Assembly (NCBI GenBank): GCA_013298545.1
Contig: JAAFIA010000001.1
Coordinates: forward strand, 86,466-150,465
DNA length: 64,000 bases
Reading direction: 5' to 3'
From: Bacteroidota bacterium
GTDB lineage: Bacteria; Bacteroidota; Bacteroidia; Palsa-965
The notes below the pieces were generated by a model, which saw only the letters and a program-made list of their open reading frames with translations, did not search any database and had not been told where the DNA came from. Below, piece after piece: positions 16,308 through 25,551 of the stretch; the stretch's first letter is position 1; each line of letters starts with the position of its first letter. The translations under genes were made by a program, and so were the position numbers.

Positions 16308-16415
16308 ATTATTCTGTGGCAATGCGTGAGGGTGCTTTTTCCCACACCCACACTTGTTCACATCCCCCCGCTCGAAACTCCCCCGCACACAAATCAAAAC
16401 TCTAAAAATCTTCGG

Positions 16416-16423
16416 TACTTTTG
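16416..16423 (+). promoter_or_regulatory. -7 box of the MORN-like repeat gene
   Basis: TACTTTTG matches TAnnTTTG. The transcript would start near 16428, which rules out the longer start at 16421 and leaves a leader of about 35 bases before the ATG at 16463. Confidence 0.6.
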
Positions 16424-16462
16424 AGCATGAAATTTTTTGCGCAATCCTGCGTTTTCTATCGC

Positions 16463-18334
16463 ATGAAAATCTCCCCGCTTATTCTGCTCTTTTTGATTAT
16501 CGGATTTGCTGCACCTGCACAAACCGGCAAAAAACCAAAAAGCAAAAGCACAACCACCGCTGCTAAACGAACAACGGCTGGCAATCCCAAACCCGAGAAA
16601 AAAATCGAGTATTGGGATCAGGAAAAAAAGCACAAAAAAAGCGAAGAATTTTTGCTCAACGGCAAGCAGCACGGCAAATGCAGCTACTGGTATCAAAACG
16701 ACAAACTCGCGCGTACAGGAAGTTTTATCGATGGGAAAGAAGATGGTTTCTGGATCTATTATTACGACGATGGCAAAAAGAAAGCCGAAGAATTTTATAT
16801 CGAAGGAATAAAATTTGGCCGTGCCAAATACTGGTTCAAATCGGGACAACAAGCCATGATTTGTCGTTATGTTGGCAATGTGGCCGATAGCACTTGGGTT
16901 TCGTGGTACGAAAATGGTCAAATCAAAAGCAATGAAAACTTCAAAGCGGTTTTTGTCAATTTCCGCTGGGGCACCATCAAACAAGGGCAATTCCGCTACT
17001 GGCGCGAAAATGGAACACCTGAAAGCGATGGTTTTTTTGTCAATGATACCCTGCATGGCCCATACAGTTCTTGGCATCCGAATGGAAAAATGCGTGAAAC
17101 GGGTGAGTTTACAAAAGGTAAAAAATCGGGCCGCTGGAAATACTTTTACGAAAACGGAAAACTTATTTCTGAAAACGAATACCGCGATGGACTTGAACTG
17201 ATTTGGGAACTATACGCCGAAGACGGAAAACACCTCATTGCGAATGGAAACGGACGTTTGTTGCTCGTTTACGACAATGGCAAAAAAAATGCGGAAGGCA
17301 ATTACCGCAACGGCTTACGCGATAGCACGTGGACATTTTGGACACCAAACGGAACACTCGATTTTAAAGACGATTTTCGTGAGGGACGAAAAAACGGAAA
17401 ATCCATTCATTGGTATGCCGATGGAACCATAAGCATTGAAGGACAATACGAAAACGACCTGAAAACGGGCAATTGGACTTGGTACAAAACCAATGGAAAA
17501 ATAGATATGTCGGGCGAGTTTTCAAACGATTTAAGAAATGGGCATTGGCTTTATTATTTCCCAGAACAAGACAAAATAGAAACAGACGGGTGGTTTAAAG
17601 ACGATCTTGAAGATAGCTTGTGGACATATTGGTACCCCAACGGACAGAAGTACAAAGAAGGTACGTTTGTAAAAGGCAAGAAAAATGGCGAATGGAAATT
17701 TTGGTTCGAGAATGGTCAACTTTTGCAAGAAGGCGTTTTTGTCAACAATAAAAATCATGGCCTTTGGACATCCTGGTACGACAATGGCGCCATCAAAGAC
17801 CGCGGCACATTTGATTCGAGCTTGATGGTTGGCAAATGGGAAGGTTGGTATTTCAACGGCCAACTCAATTATTCGGGCACCTACGGCGACAAAGGAAGAA
17901 AAGAAGGGGCTTGGAAATTTTATTGGAAAAATGGCAAGATGATGGAGCAAGGTTCGTTTAGGAACGGACTGCATGCTGGAAAATGGACGTATTGGAGCGA
18001 AGCGGGAATTTTAGATCGTACGGGGCATTACAAATACGATAAGCAGCATGGCAAATGGAAATACTATTACGAAACAGGTGGTTTGATGACGGAGCAATCG
18101 TATGATGTGGGCAAGTTGAAAGGCAAGAGCAAAACGTATTACATGGATGGCAAACTAAAAGCTGTTGCCAGCTATAAAATCATTCGGCAAAAAGAGTTTA
18201 TTGCCACAAAAACCAACGGTAAAAAAGTATATAAAACGCGCAAAGTAAGCAAACCACATGGCAAATGGCTTTTCTATGCCCCGGACGGAAAAGTCCTGAG
18301 CAGCCTGCGCTATAAGAAAGGTGTAAAGCTTTAG
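16463..18334 (+). CDS. Exported MORN-like (YwqK-type) repeat protein
   Basis: 623 residues. After a signal peptide (KISPLILLFLIIGFAAPAQ) and a basic linker come about 21 tandem repeats of roughly 23 residues with the pattern GxWxxWYxNGxxxxEGxFxxGxxxG, for example EWKFWFENGQLLQEGVFVNN. These are MORN-type beta-hairpin repeats. Databases often label them 'toxin-antitoxin system YwqK family antitoxin', but nothing here suggests a toxin pair. Such proteins are common in Bacteroidota; a structural or binding role in the periplasm or outer membrane is likely but unproven. The start was chosen for its signal peptide and upstream promoter. Confidence 0.82.
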   Translation: MKISPLILLFLIIGFAAPAQTGKKPKSKSTTTAAKRTTAGNPKPEKKIEYWDQEKKHKKSEEFLLNGKQHGKCSYWYQNDKLARTGSFIDGKEDGFWIYYYDDGKKKAEEFYIEGIKFGRAKYWFKSGQQAMICRYVGNVADSTWVSWYENGQIKSNENFKAVFVNFRWGTIKQGQFRYWRENGTPESDGFFVNDTLHGPYSSWHPNGKMRETGEFTKGKKSGRWKYFYENGKLISENEYRDGLELIWELYAEDGKHLIANGNGRLLLVYDNGKKNAEGNYRNGLRDSTWTFWTPNGTLDFKDDFREGRKNGKSIHWYADGTISIEGQYENDLKTGNWTWYKTNGKIDMSGEFSNDLRNGHWLYYFPEQDKIETDGWFKDDLEDSLWTYWYPNGQKYKEGTFVKGKKNGEWKFWFENGQLLQEGVFVNNKNHGLWTSWYDNGAIKDRGTFDSSLMVGKWEGWYFNGQLNYSGTYGDKGRKEGAWKFYWKNGKMMEQGSFRNGLHAGKWTYWSEAGILDRTGHYKYDKQHGKWKYYYETGGLMTEQSYDVGKLKGKSKTYYMDGKLKAVASYKIIRQKEFIATKTNGKKVYKTRKVSKPHGKWLFYAPDGKVLSSLRYKKGVKL

Positions 18335-18337
18335 CCT

Positions 18338-18631
18338 TTACGATGTTTTCTTACGCAAGCGGCGGAAATGCGGGTCGTTGGGATGGTTGTAATGTGGCTT
18401 ATGCACATTGTTTCCGGGAGTACTTGATTCTTCATCTTTGTTTTTCCCAGATTGACCTACCGTAATGACCCAAGCGAAGAGAACTACGCCTATAATGAGG
18501 GCAACGTAAAGTAGGATTTCGCCCACAGAGATTCCTTCTGGTTTTCCTGCGGTTTGAGCCCAAGTAGGTGTACTGAGCATAAGGGTTGCGGCAATGAGCG
18601 CAATTCCTTTGGTGTTGTGTTTCGGCATCAT
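18338..18631 (-). CDS. Small exported single-helix membrane protein
   Basis: 97 residues from the ATG at 18631; a longer frame from 18682 adds 17 residues that spoil the signal. A signal peptide (IALIAATLMLSTPTWAQ) is followed by a short segment, one membrane helix (EILLYVALIIGVVLFAWVIT), and a His/Asn/Pro-rich basic tail (HKPHYNHPNDPHFRRLRKK). Its stop is 3 bases from the stop of the converging repeat gene. Function unknown. Confidence 0.68.
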   Translation of the reverse strand: MMPKHNTKGIALIAATLMLSTPTWAQTAGKPEGISVGEILLYVALIIGVVLFAWVITVGQSGKNKDEESSTPGNNVHKPHYNHPNDPHFRRLRKKTS

Positions 18632-18728
18632 GACTATGCGTGTTTGCGTTAGACAGGTTCGATGCCGTTCTTTTGTATTCATGAGGCCAAAAAAGAACGT
18701 CGTCGGAAGTATTATTGGTTTGGTCTAG

Positions 18729-18736
18729 CAAATATA
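18729..18736 (-). promoter_or_regulatory. -7 box of the small membrane protein gene
   Basis: The minus strand reads TATATTTG with a TTG about 21 bases upstream (18758-18760). It is back to back with the rimP promoter. Confidence 0.55.
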
Positions 18737-18770
18737 CGTCTTTATCGACCAGAAAGTCAAGTAAAAAAGA

Positions 18771-18802
18771 TTTGGATTTATACTTATTCTATTGTACATT
18801 TG
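18771..18802 (+). promoter_or_regulatory. Promoter of the rimP-nusA-infB operon
   Basis: TTTG at 18771-18774, a 20-base spacer, and TACATTTG at 18795-18802: a full match to the Bacteroidota TTTG-N19-21-TAnnTTTG consensus. Transcription should begin near 18808. Confidence 0.8.
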
Positions 18803-18828
18803 CACTCGCAATTCGTAGAAAAACAATT

Positions 18829-18856
18829 CAGGGGACAGAAAGTCCCCTGTTTTTTT
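18829..18856 (+). terminator. Terminator-like hairpin in the rimP leader (candidate attenuator)
   Basis: An 8-bp perfect stem (CAGGGGAC at 18829-18836 with GTCCCCTG at 18842-18849), a 5-base loop, and a run of seven T's. It lies after the operon promoter and six bases before the rimP ATG. It therefore terminates nothing upstream on its own transcript except the leader itself, which makes it a candidate attenuator of rimP-nusA-infB. Confidence 0.75.
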
Positions 18857-18861
18857 GTCGC

Positions 18862-19326
18862 ATGATCAACCACAATACCGTTCGCCAACTGGCCGAAGAA
18901 CATCTCGCAGGCACCGATCTTTTTCTCGTTGACATTACCATCAACGCGAAAAACAAAATCGCTGTATATGTTGACCGTATGGGCCATGTAGCCATCAAAG
19001 ACTGCGTTTCGTTGAGCCGCCACATCGAGTCGAATCTTGATCGTGAAGCCGAAGATTTTGAACTCGAAGTGTCATCGCCCGGCCTCGATAAACCGTTCAA
19101 AGTTATTCAGCAGTACGAAAAAAATATCGGCAAAGCGGTTGAGGTCGTTCTCAAAGACGGTCGCAAAATAGAAGGAACACTTACCGAAGCATCTGCTGAA
19201 CGTATTGTTCTTGAACAACACCTGATTAAAAAAGTTGAGGGCAAAAAAACAAAACAAAAAACAACCGAACAGCACCCGTTTGCTTTCGCCGACATCAAAG
19301 AAACCTACATCGTCATTTCTTTTTAA
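18862..19326 (+). CDS. rimP: Ribosome maturation factor RimP
   Basis: 154 residues from the ATG at 18862; a longer frame from 18715 would start before the promoter. RimP helps assemble the 30S subunit. Family features are visible: an N-terminal alpha/beta domain (DLFLVDITINAKNKIAVYVD, then CVSLSRHIESNLD), the highly conserved ELEVSSPGLDKPF, and a C-terminal SH3-like barrel (GKAVEVVLKDGRKIEGTL, then FAFADIKETYIVISF). It is first of the conserved rimP-nusA-infB order, 49 bases before nusA. Confidence 0.94.
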   Translation: MINHNTVRQLAEEHLAGTDLFLVDITINAKNKIAVYVDRMGHVAIKDCVSLSRHIESNLDREAEDFELEVSSPGLDKPFKVIQQYEKNIGKAVEVVLKDGRKIEGTLTEASAERIVLEQHLIKKVEGKKTKQKTTEQHPFAFADIKETYIVISF

Positions 19327-19375
19327 TTCAATATACTAAACAAGAGTCATCCATAATTTGACATCCGTTTCAACA

Positions 19376-20626
19376 ATGGAAAACATCAACCTGATCGAAT
19401 CCTTCTCAGAGTTTAAGGAAACGAAAAACATCGACCGCACTACGTTGATCAGCATCATCGAAGACGTATTCCGCAGTCTTATCCGTAAAAAATACGGTAG
19501 CGACGAAAACTTCGACGTTATTGTAAATCCCGAACGCGGCGACTTAGAGATTTGGCGCAACCGCGAAATTGTCGATGATGAATTTGCTGAAGACAGCTTT
19601 GATTACGACGAAAACAAACACATTGGCTTGAGCGAAGCCCGCAAAATTGAACCCGATTTTGAAATTGGTGAACAAGTAACAGATAGTTTTAAGCTCGATG
19701 ATTTTGGACGCCGTTCTGTTTTGGCAATCCGTCAAAACCTCGTTTCGCGCGTACTCGATCTCGAAAAAGACGCCATCTACCAAAAATACAAAGAACGTGT
19801 TGGTGATGTCATTACGGGCGAAGTTTACCAAGTCTGGAAAAAAGAAACACTCATTCTCGACGACGAAGGCAACGAACTTATTCTTCCTAAAAACGAACAA
19901 ATCCCGGGCGACTTTTTCAAAAAAGGCGATTCTACCCGTGCCGTTGTTTCTAAAGTGGATATGCGCAACAACGCGCCTGTCATTATCCTTTCCCGCACCT
20001 CGCCTGTTTTCCTCGAAAAATTATTTGAAAACGAAGTTCCTGAGATTTTCGATGGCCTCATTACCATCAAGAAAATTGTCCGCGAACCAGGCGAACGCGC
20101 CAAAGTTGCTGTTGAGTCGTACGACGATCGCATTGACCCTGTTGGTGCTTGTGTGGGCATGAAAGGCTCACGCATTCATGGCATTGTTCGCGAATTGAAA
20201 AACGAGAACATCGATGTTATCAATTATACTGCCAATACACAACTCTTTATCCAACGTGCGTTAAGTCCAGCAAAAATCACATCAATCAAGCTCGACGAAG
20301 AAAATAAACGCGCCGAAGTATTCCTGAAGCCCGATCAAGTTTCGCTTGCTATCGGAAAAGGAGGACACAATATCCGTTTGGCTGGCCGCTTAACCGGATA
20401 CGAAATCGACGTTTACCGCGATACGGATGAAGATGTGGAAGACGTTACACTCGACGAATTCGGAGACGAAATCGAACAGTGGATTATTGATGAGTTCAAA
20501 AACATTGGTTGCGATACAGCGAAAGCCGTATTGGAACTGAGCGATGAAGAACTCATCCGCCGTACCGACCTCGAAGAGGAAACCGTACGCGAAGTAAAAC
20601 GCATTTTGCGTTCCGAGTTTGAATAA
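19376..20626 (+). CDS. nusA: Transcription termination/antitermination factor NusA
   Basis: 416 residues from the ATG at 19376; a TTG six codons upstream is unlikely. NusA binds RNA polymerase and nascent RNA to control pausing and termination. Domains in order: the N-terminal polymerase-binding domain (1-130), S1 (about 135-200, GDVITGEVYQVWKKETLIL), KH1 (VGACVGMKGSRIHGIVREL), KH2 (VSLAIGKGGHNIRLAGRLTGYEIDV) and a short Asp/Glu-rich C-terminal helix-hairpin region. In E. coli NusA represses its own operon. The hairpin in this operon's leader makes similar feedback possible. Confidence 0.95.
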   Translation: MENINLIESFSEFKETKNIDRTTLISIIEDVFRSLIRKKYGSDENFDVIVNPERGDLEIWRNREIVDDEFAEDSFDYDENKHIGLSEARKIEPDFEIGEQVTDSFKLDDFGRRSVLAIRQNLVSRVLDLEKDAIYQKYKERVGDVITGEVYQVWKKETLILDDEGNELILPKNEQIPGDFFKKGDSTRAVVSKVDMRNNAPVIILSRTSPVFLEKLFENEVPEIFDGLITIKKIVREPGERAKVAVESYDDRIDPVGACVGMKGSRIHGIVRELKNENIDVINYTANTQLFIQRALSPAKITSIKLDEENKRAEVFLKPDQVSLAIGKGGHNIRLAGRLTGYEIDVYRDTDEDVEDVTLDEFGDEIEQWIIDEFKNIGCDTAKAVLELSDEELIRRTDLEEETVREVKRILRSEFE

Positions 20627-20633
20627 GTTGCCA

Positions 20634-20684
20634 ACGATTTTTCGGGAACAAAAGCCGCCGCGAGCCATGTTCCCGAAAAATCGT
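20634..20684 (+). promoter_or_regulatory. 17-bp stem-loop between nusA and infB
   Basis: ACGATTTTTCGGGAACA (20634-20650) pairs perfectly with 20668-20684 around a 17-base GC-rich loop. No T-run follows, so it is not a standard terminator. It starts 8 bases after the nusA stop. A processing (RNase III-type) or stability element is the likely role. A GACCTTTG -7-like box further on could give infB its own promoter. Confidence 0.7.
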
Positions 20685-20767
20685 GGAAAATAAGTGGTCA
20701 TTTGCCGAATGAGTGCTTTGTTTTCCGACCTTTGTACACCGAAAATTCAGCGCGGCAAAACGACTCT

Positions 20768-23767
20768 ATGTCAGAAACCGAAAAAACAATCCGACTCAGC
20801 AAAGTCAAAGGCGAGTTGAACGTGTCTCTTGAACGCATCTTCGAAGTACTCGAAGAAGCCGAGGGGCAAAAGATCGACCGCAACCCAAATGCAAAAATCT
20901 CAGAAGCGCAATACCGTCTTCTGCAAGATGAATTTGCTGTAGATCGGGAAGAAAAAGAAGAATCCAAGCAAATCGGACTTAGCACCAAAGCCCGCAAAGA
21001 AACGATTGCGCTTGAGAGTGATTCACGCCCACGCGAGAAAGAAAAAGAGCGCACACCGGAAGTGGCGAAAGAACCTGTGAAGGAGAAAGAACCCGTAAAA
21101 CCGGTTGTCGAAACACCTCCCGCTGTTGTTGTTGAAAAGAAAGAAGAGGAAGAAGCGCCAAAAGTAGAGCCTGTTGTTGAAAAACAAGAGGAAGAAAAAC
21201 CTGCGGAGGAAAAAACAGAAGAGATTGTTCGTGTAAAAGCCGAATCAACCTTTACTCCAAAAGTAATCGGCAAAATCAATCTCGAAGAAAAACCAAAAGC
21301 GAAAGGTAAAGCTCCCCAAAAGGTTGAGAAAGCTCAGGAAAAACCGAAGACTAATCCGAAAGGCGATAAAAACGCACCGAAAAAACAAGAGCCTGTTGTT
21401 ACTCCTAAAGAAGAAGTAAAAGCAGAACCTGTTGTTGAAACGCCTGTTGTTACCGAAACGCCCGCTGTTGATATTCCTGAGGAGAAAAAAGAAGAAGTGC
21501 TCTTCCGCCGTACCGTCGATAAACTCGAAGGACCGAAGATCATGGGCAAAATTGTTTTGCCCGTTAAAGATGACAAGAAAAAACCTGTCGCCTCTTCTTC
21601 TGCTCAATTTGAATCCGACAAAAAGAAAAAACGCAAACGCATTCGTAAAGAAGGCGGACCTGTTGATCCAAAATCGTTTGCTGCTAAAAACGATCAAAAT
21701 AAAACAGGCGGCGGACAAGGTGGTGGTGGAAATAACCAAGGAAATAACAACAACCGCAACCGTCCAGGCGGTGGTGGTGGAAATAATCGTCCAGGCGGAA
21801 ACAATCGCCCAGGCGGAAACAACCAAGGAAATAACCGCAAGCCGAATACTCCGAAGGCTGAACTCACCGAAGAAGAAGTACAGGCACAAATTAAGGAAAC
21901 ACTCGCCCGTCTTAGCGGTGCTGGTGGAAAATCCAAAGCCTCTAAATACCGCCGCGAAAAACGCGATCAAGTTAGCCAACGTATTCAACAAGAAGCAGCA
22001 GCTCAACTTGCCAATGAAGGTATTTTAAAAGTAACCGAATTTGTTACCGCTGCGCAACTCGCTACCATGATGAATGTTCCTGTAACAAACATCATCTCAA
22101 CCTGTATGACGCTTGGCTTGTTCGTTTCCATCAACCAACGTCTCGATGCCGAAACCATCAGCATCCTCGCCGAAGAATTTGGCTACAAAGTTGACTGGGT
22201 AAGTGCTGAAGTTCAAGAAGCCATTCAGGAAGAAGAAGATCGTCCTGAAGACCTCACCGATCGTCCGCCAGTTGTTACTGTCATGGGTCACGTTGACCAC
22301 GGTAAAACATCACTCCTCGACTACATCCGCAAAACAAACGTTATTGCTGGTGAATCGGGTGGTATTACGCAGCACATCGGAGCTTACGCGGTAAAACTCG
22401 AAAACGGAAAACAAATTACGTTCCTCGATACACCGGGTCACGAAGCGTTTACGGCGATGCGTGCGCGTGGTGCGAAACTTACTGACGTAGCCATCATCGT
22501 AGTGGCTGCCGACGATAGCGTCATGCCGCAAACCGTTGAAGCAATCAACCACGCACAAGCTGCGGGTGTTCCGATTGTATTCGCGATTAATAAAATTGAT
22601 AAGCCCGGAGCAAATCCAGATAAAATCCGCGAAGCACTCTCGGCCATGAATATCTTGGTTGAAGAATGGGGCGGTAAATTCCAGTGTCAAGAAATCTCGG
22701 CCAAAAAAGGTCAGCACATCGACACACTTCTCGAAAAAGTATTGCTCGAAGCCGAAATGCTTCAGCTCAAAGCCAATCCGGTACGCCGCGCCGTAGGTGC
22801 GGTCATCGAATCGACGCTTGATAAAGGTCGTGGTTATACTGCAACCGTTCTCGTCGAAAACGGAACCATGCGTGTAGGCGATGTCGTTCTTGCTGGTTGT
22901 TTCAGTGGTCGTGTCAAAGCGATGCACAACGAACGCGGACAAGATATTCTCGAAGCCGGACCAGCAACGCCAGTTCAGTTGCTCGGCCTCAACGGTGCGC
23001 CACAAGCGGGCGATAAATTCAACATCATGGCCGACGAACGCGAAGCCCGTGAAATTGCCAACAAACGTTTGCAACTTCAGCGCGAGCAACAAATTCGTAC
23101 CACCAAACACATCACCATCGAAGAAATTGGCCGTCGTATTGCCCTCGGCGATTTCAAAGAACTCAACGTCATTGTCAAAGGCGACGTGGATGGTTCAATC
23201 GAAGCGTTGGCCGATGCGTTGCTCAAACTTTCTACCGAGAAAGTTCAGATTCGCATCATTCACAAATCAGTTGGTGCCATCAGCGAAAGCGACGTACTCC
23301 TTGCTTCTGCTTCAAACGCCATCATCATTGGCTTCCAGGTTCGTCCGTCTGTCAATGCGAAGAAGCTTGCCGAAACAGAACAAATCGACATTCGTCTCTA
23401 CTCCATCATTTACAAAGCCATCGAAGAAATCAAAGCCGCGATGGAAGGTATGTTGGCCCCAGAGTTTGAAGAGAAAGTTGTTTGTAACGTCGAGATTCGC
23501 GAAGTATTCCGCATCACGAAAGTGGGAACAATTGCTGGTTGTTATGTACTCGATGGTAAAGTCAACCGTCAAACCAAAGTACGCATCATCCGCGATGGCA
23601 TTGTACTCCACGACGGCTCACTTGGTTCACTCAAACGTTTCAAAGACGATGTGAAAGAAGTTGCTGCTGGTTACGAATGCGGTCTGAACATTGATAAATT
23701 CGACAACATTCAAGTTGGCGATTTGATCGAAGGTTACGAAATGGTTGAGATCAAACGCAAACTTTAA
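20768..23767 (+). CDS. infB: Translation initiation factor IF-2
   Basis: 999 residues from the ATG at 20768. IF-2 is the GTPase that brings initiator tRNA to the 30S subunit. The N-terminal 400 residues are low complexity: Glu/Lys/Val/Pro repeats, then a Gly/Asn/Arg-rich stretch around 340-375 ([22 protein letters not shown]). The G domain starts near 500 with G1 [12 protein letters not shown], then [11 protein letters not shown]3 DTPGHEAF, and G4 NKIDKPGA. Domains II, III and C2 follow ([21 protein letters not shown], then a [19 protein letters not shown] ending). It is last in the rimP-nusA-infB operon. Confidence 0.95.
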   Translation: MSETEKTIRLSKVKGELNVSLERIFEVLEEAEGQKIDRNPNAKISEAQYRLLQDEFAVDREEKEESKQIGLSTKARKETIALESDSRPREKEKERTPEVAKEPVKEKEPVKPVVETPPAVVVEKKEEEEAPKVEPVVEKQEEEKPAEEKTEEIVRVKAESTFTPKVIGKINLEEKPKAKGKAPQKVEKAQEKPKTNPKGDKNAPKKQEPVVTPKEEVKAEPVVETPVVTETPAVDIPEEKKEEVLFRRTVDKLEGPKIMGKIVLPVKDDKKKPVASSSAQFESDKKKKRKRIRKEGGPVDPKSFAAKNDQNKTGGGQGGGGNNQGNNNNRNRPGGGGGNNRPGGNNRPGGNNQGNNRKPNTPKAELTEEEVQAQIKETLARLSGAGGKSKASKYRREKRDQVSQRIQQEAAAQLANEGILKVTEFVTAAQLATMMNVPVTNIISTCMTLGLFVSINQRLDAETISILAEEFGYKVDWVSAEVQEAIQEEEDRPEDLTDRPPVVTVMGHVDHGKTSLLDYIRKTNVIAGESGGITQHIGAYAVKLENGKQITFLDTPGHEAFTAMRARGAKLTDVAIIVVAADDSVMPQTVEAINHAQAAGVPIVFAINKIDKPGANPDKIREALSAMNILVEEWGGKFQCQEISAKKGQHIDTLLEKVLLEAEMLQLKANPVRRAVGAVIESTLDKGRGYTATVLVENGTMRVGDVVLAGCFSGRVKAMHNERGQDILEAGPATPVQLLGLNGAPQAGDKFNIMADEREAREIANKRLQLQREQQIRTTKHITIEEIGRRIALGDFKELNVIVKGDVDGSIEALADALLKLSTEKVQIRIIHKSVGAISESDVLLASASNAIIIGFQVRPSVNAKKLAETEQIDIRLYSIIYKAIEEIKAAMEGMLAPEFEEKVVCNVEIREVFRITKVGTIAGCYVLDGKVNRQTKVRIIRDGIVLHDGSLGSLKRFKDDVKEVAAGYECGLNIDKFDNIQVGDLIEGYEMVEIKRKL

Positions 23768-23785
23768 TTCACTTATTCACTGTAT

Positions 23786-23825
23786 AAAAAGAGGATGTCT
23801 CCAAAGAGGCAGCCTCTTCTTTTTT
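23786..23825 (+). terminator. Probable terminator after infB
   Basis: AAAAAGAGG at 23786-23794 can pair with CCTCTTCTTTTT at 23813-23825, with a small inner GAGG-CAG-CCTC alternative, followed by a T-run. It lies about 20 bases after the infB stop. Confidence 0.7.
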
Positions 23826-23887
23826 GTGGTGTAATTTGGACCTTTAATACGGGTCATAGTCTTCTATAAAAGTTTGAGCTATAAAAT

Positions 23888-24062
23888 AACCGCAAAGGGC
23901 GCAAAGAAAGCGCAGAGGGGGCAAAGCCCAGTTTTCGAAAATCCTTTTCGGTAAAATTTTAACCGTCAAGTACACCAAGAAAGTGTAACGTTCGCAAAGC
24001 CCATTATTGGGAAATAGCAATAGCTCCGCGCTCTTTGCGAAACCTTTGCGGCCTTTGCGGTT
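23888..24062. repeat. Inverted array of CGCAAAG units between infB and an SGNH-like gene
   Basis: The left arm (23888-23926) has GCAAAG-type units three or four times. The right arm (24025-24062) is its inverted counterpart, CTTTGCG repeated. The outer 19 bases of the arms match with one mismatch. A lone CGCAAAG lies between them. The whole intergenic stretch 23826-24147 has no gene. Very similar CTTTGCG-rich intergenic repeats occur in many unrelated bacteria as far as I recall. Confidence 0.75.
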
Positions 24063-24147
24063 AAAAAATTATTGCTCTGTTTGTGCTAACGATATACGCT
24101 CTTTTGAAGTCGCGCACGTATTTGATAACCGCGATTAGTAAATAAAC

Positions 24148-25518
24148 CTACGGAAATAAAACACCGTTACAATCGATGCAGTTTAAGGTTGGAATCGTTG
24201 CGCCATATTTTGCATTGATGGCGAAAATAAATTCGTTGGCAAGTAAGGCATATCCTTTTTGATGTGGATGATAGCCATCGAGCGAGAAAAAACCACCGCT
24301 TACAAAAACAGCATTGGTGGTAACACCATCCCATTGTACGCCACTTGTCAACCGCGCAAAATAAGCGTGCATATCGACAAAGGCTAAATTGTATTCGCTT
24401 GCTTTTTGGGCAATGATTTGATTGTATGCGGCAATGTGTTGGTCGAGGATGGCGGCCTCGGTGCTATCAATCACATAGCGATCGGGAATGGTCGAAAATA
24501 AAATTCCCATAAACTGACATTTCACCGAATCGAGCGGAAGGCCGAGCGTGAGGTATTCGCCCGCACGAATCTGACGCACACCTTGCGGCGCATTCACATC
24601 GTTGATCACAAAACCATTTGCGCCTTCATAAAAACGGATGTGCGACAAATTGCTGACATCATAAATATCGTTGAGCGAATCGGCTTTGCTTGCCGTGAGT
24701 GTTGCGCCATTGTATGGAATGAGTGAATAATACGGAAACACCCGAAAATCAGGGATGTTTGCCACCACACCTTTTGCGCCATTTGCCGTGAGTTGCGAAA
24801 AAACAGAATCGACCAAAATTTCAAAAGCCGATGGCGACAAAATGCCAGCACCTTCGCCACCACGCCGAGCATAATCGAAAATATCTTCCATGCCCAACCA
24901 TGCGGTAAAGAAACTTGCATTTGCATTCACGGCATCGCCCAAGACGGTTGATGTGCCGGGCGCGGAGGCCATGCGGTGATAATACGGATTCGTATTGTTT
25001 TGAAGCGGCGCATTTCCAAAAGCTGGTAAAAACAAATCAACCGTTCGTGCATACGGAATAGCGAAATTTTGGTTCTCGGTATCGTAAGCATTGGCCAAAA
25101 AAGGAGCAGCAAACGCGATTGGAAAAGAATCTTTTACAGGGCCAAGCGAAACTGTTCCTTCACAATCTGTTCGGTCGCGCAATTTGGATGCGTGTACATA
25201 ATAACTCTCCCAAGGCTTTAAGTTCCAGCCAAAACCATCTGTGTAAGGAATTCTATTTTGAATAAATCGCCCCGCTCTTCCATCGGCTTTAGCAAGCTGG
25301 TTAGCAAGCAAGGCCGGAATACTTTTATGCTGACTTCCTTCGTCCAATGCTCCATTCTGATAACCCGAAAGAAAACCTCCGCCAATGGCAATCGTTTTTC
25401 GGAGGTCGAGTGAACCCGACTGTGGCGCGGGCATATCCAGCTTAGGCGTACAAGCCGAAACCGCCAAAACAAGGCTAGAAATAAATGCGATGCGTGAAAA
25501 TAAACGTGCCTTCATCAT
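24148..25518 (-). CDS. SGNH/GDSL-hydrolase-like lipoprotein lacking the usual nucleophile
   Basis: 456 residues. The signal peptide ends in a lipobox (VLAVSAC, Cys about 23). The body looks like the large Bacteroidota SGNH/GDSL lipoprotein family. It has an N-terminal KTIAIGGGFLSGYQNGALDE block, HKSIPALLANQLAK, an N-containing block in ANIPDFRVFPYY, and a C-terminal LDGYHPHQKGYALLANEFI with the Asp-x-x-His dyad. In block I the usual GDS(L) reads GGG(F), so the nucleophilic Ser and its Asp neighbour are absent. It may be inactive, or use another residue. It is 33 bases after the fructosamine kinase-like gene on the same strand. Confidence 0.75.
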   Translation of the reverse strand: MMKARLFSRIAFISSLVLAVSACTPKLDMPAPQSGSLDLRKTIAIGGGFLSGYQNGALDEGSQHKSIPALLANQLAKADGRAGRFIQNRIPYTDGFGWNLKPWESYYVHASKLRDRTDCEGTVSLGPVKDSFPIAFAAPFLANAYDTENQNFAIPYARTVDLFLPAFGNAPLQNNTNPYYHRMASAPGTSTVLGDAVNANASFFTAWLGMEDIFDYARRGGEGAGILSPSAFEILVDSVFSQLTANGAKGVVANIPDFRVFPYYSLIPYNGATLTASKADSLNDIYDVSNLSHIRFYEGANGFVINDVNAPQGVRQIRAGEYLTLGLPLDSVKCQFMGILFSTIPDRYVIDSTEAAILDQHIAAYNQIIAQKASEYNLAFVDMHAYFARLTSGVQWDGVTTNAVFVSGGFFSLDGYHPHQKGYALLANEFIFAINAKYGATIPTLNCIDCNGVLFP

Positions 25519-25551
25519 TCAAATAACGGGCATTTTTTTCACATCTGAAAA

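Noticed and set aside
16463..18334. The repeat protein as an antitoxin (YwqK label)
   Set aside because: The name comes from database annotation of the repeat. No toxin gene is adjacent, and the protein is exported.
22310..23110. Long open frame on the minus strand inside infB
   Set aside because: It is the antisense of the conserved IF-2 G domain. Its protein has no recognisable composition or motif, and infB is certain.
23888..24062. CGCAAAG repeats as a CRISPR array
   Set aside because: The units are 7-9 bases, inverted across a centre, and lack regular spacers of constant length. No cas gene is present in the window.
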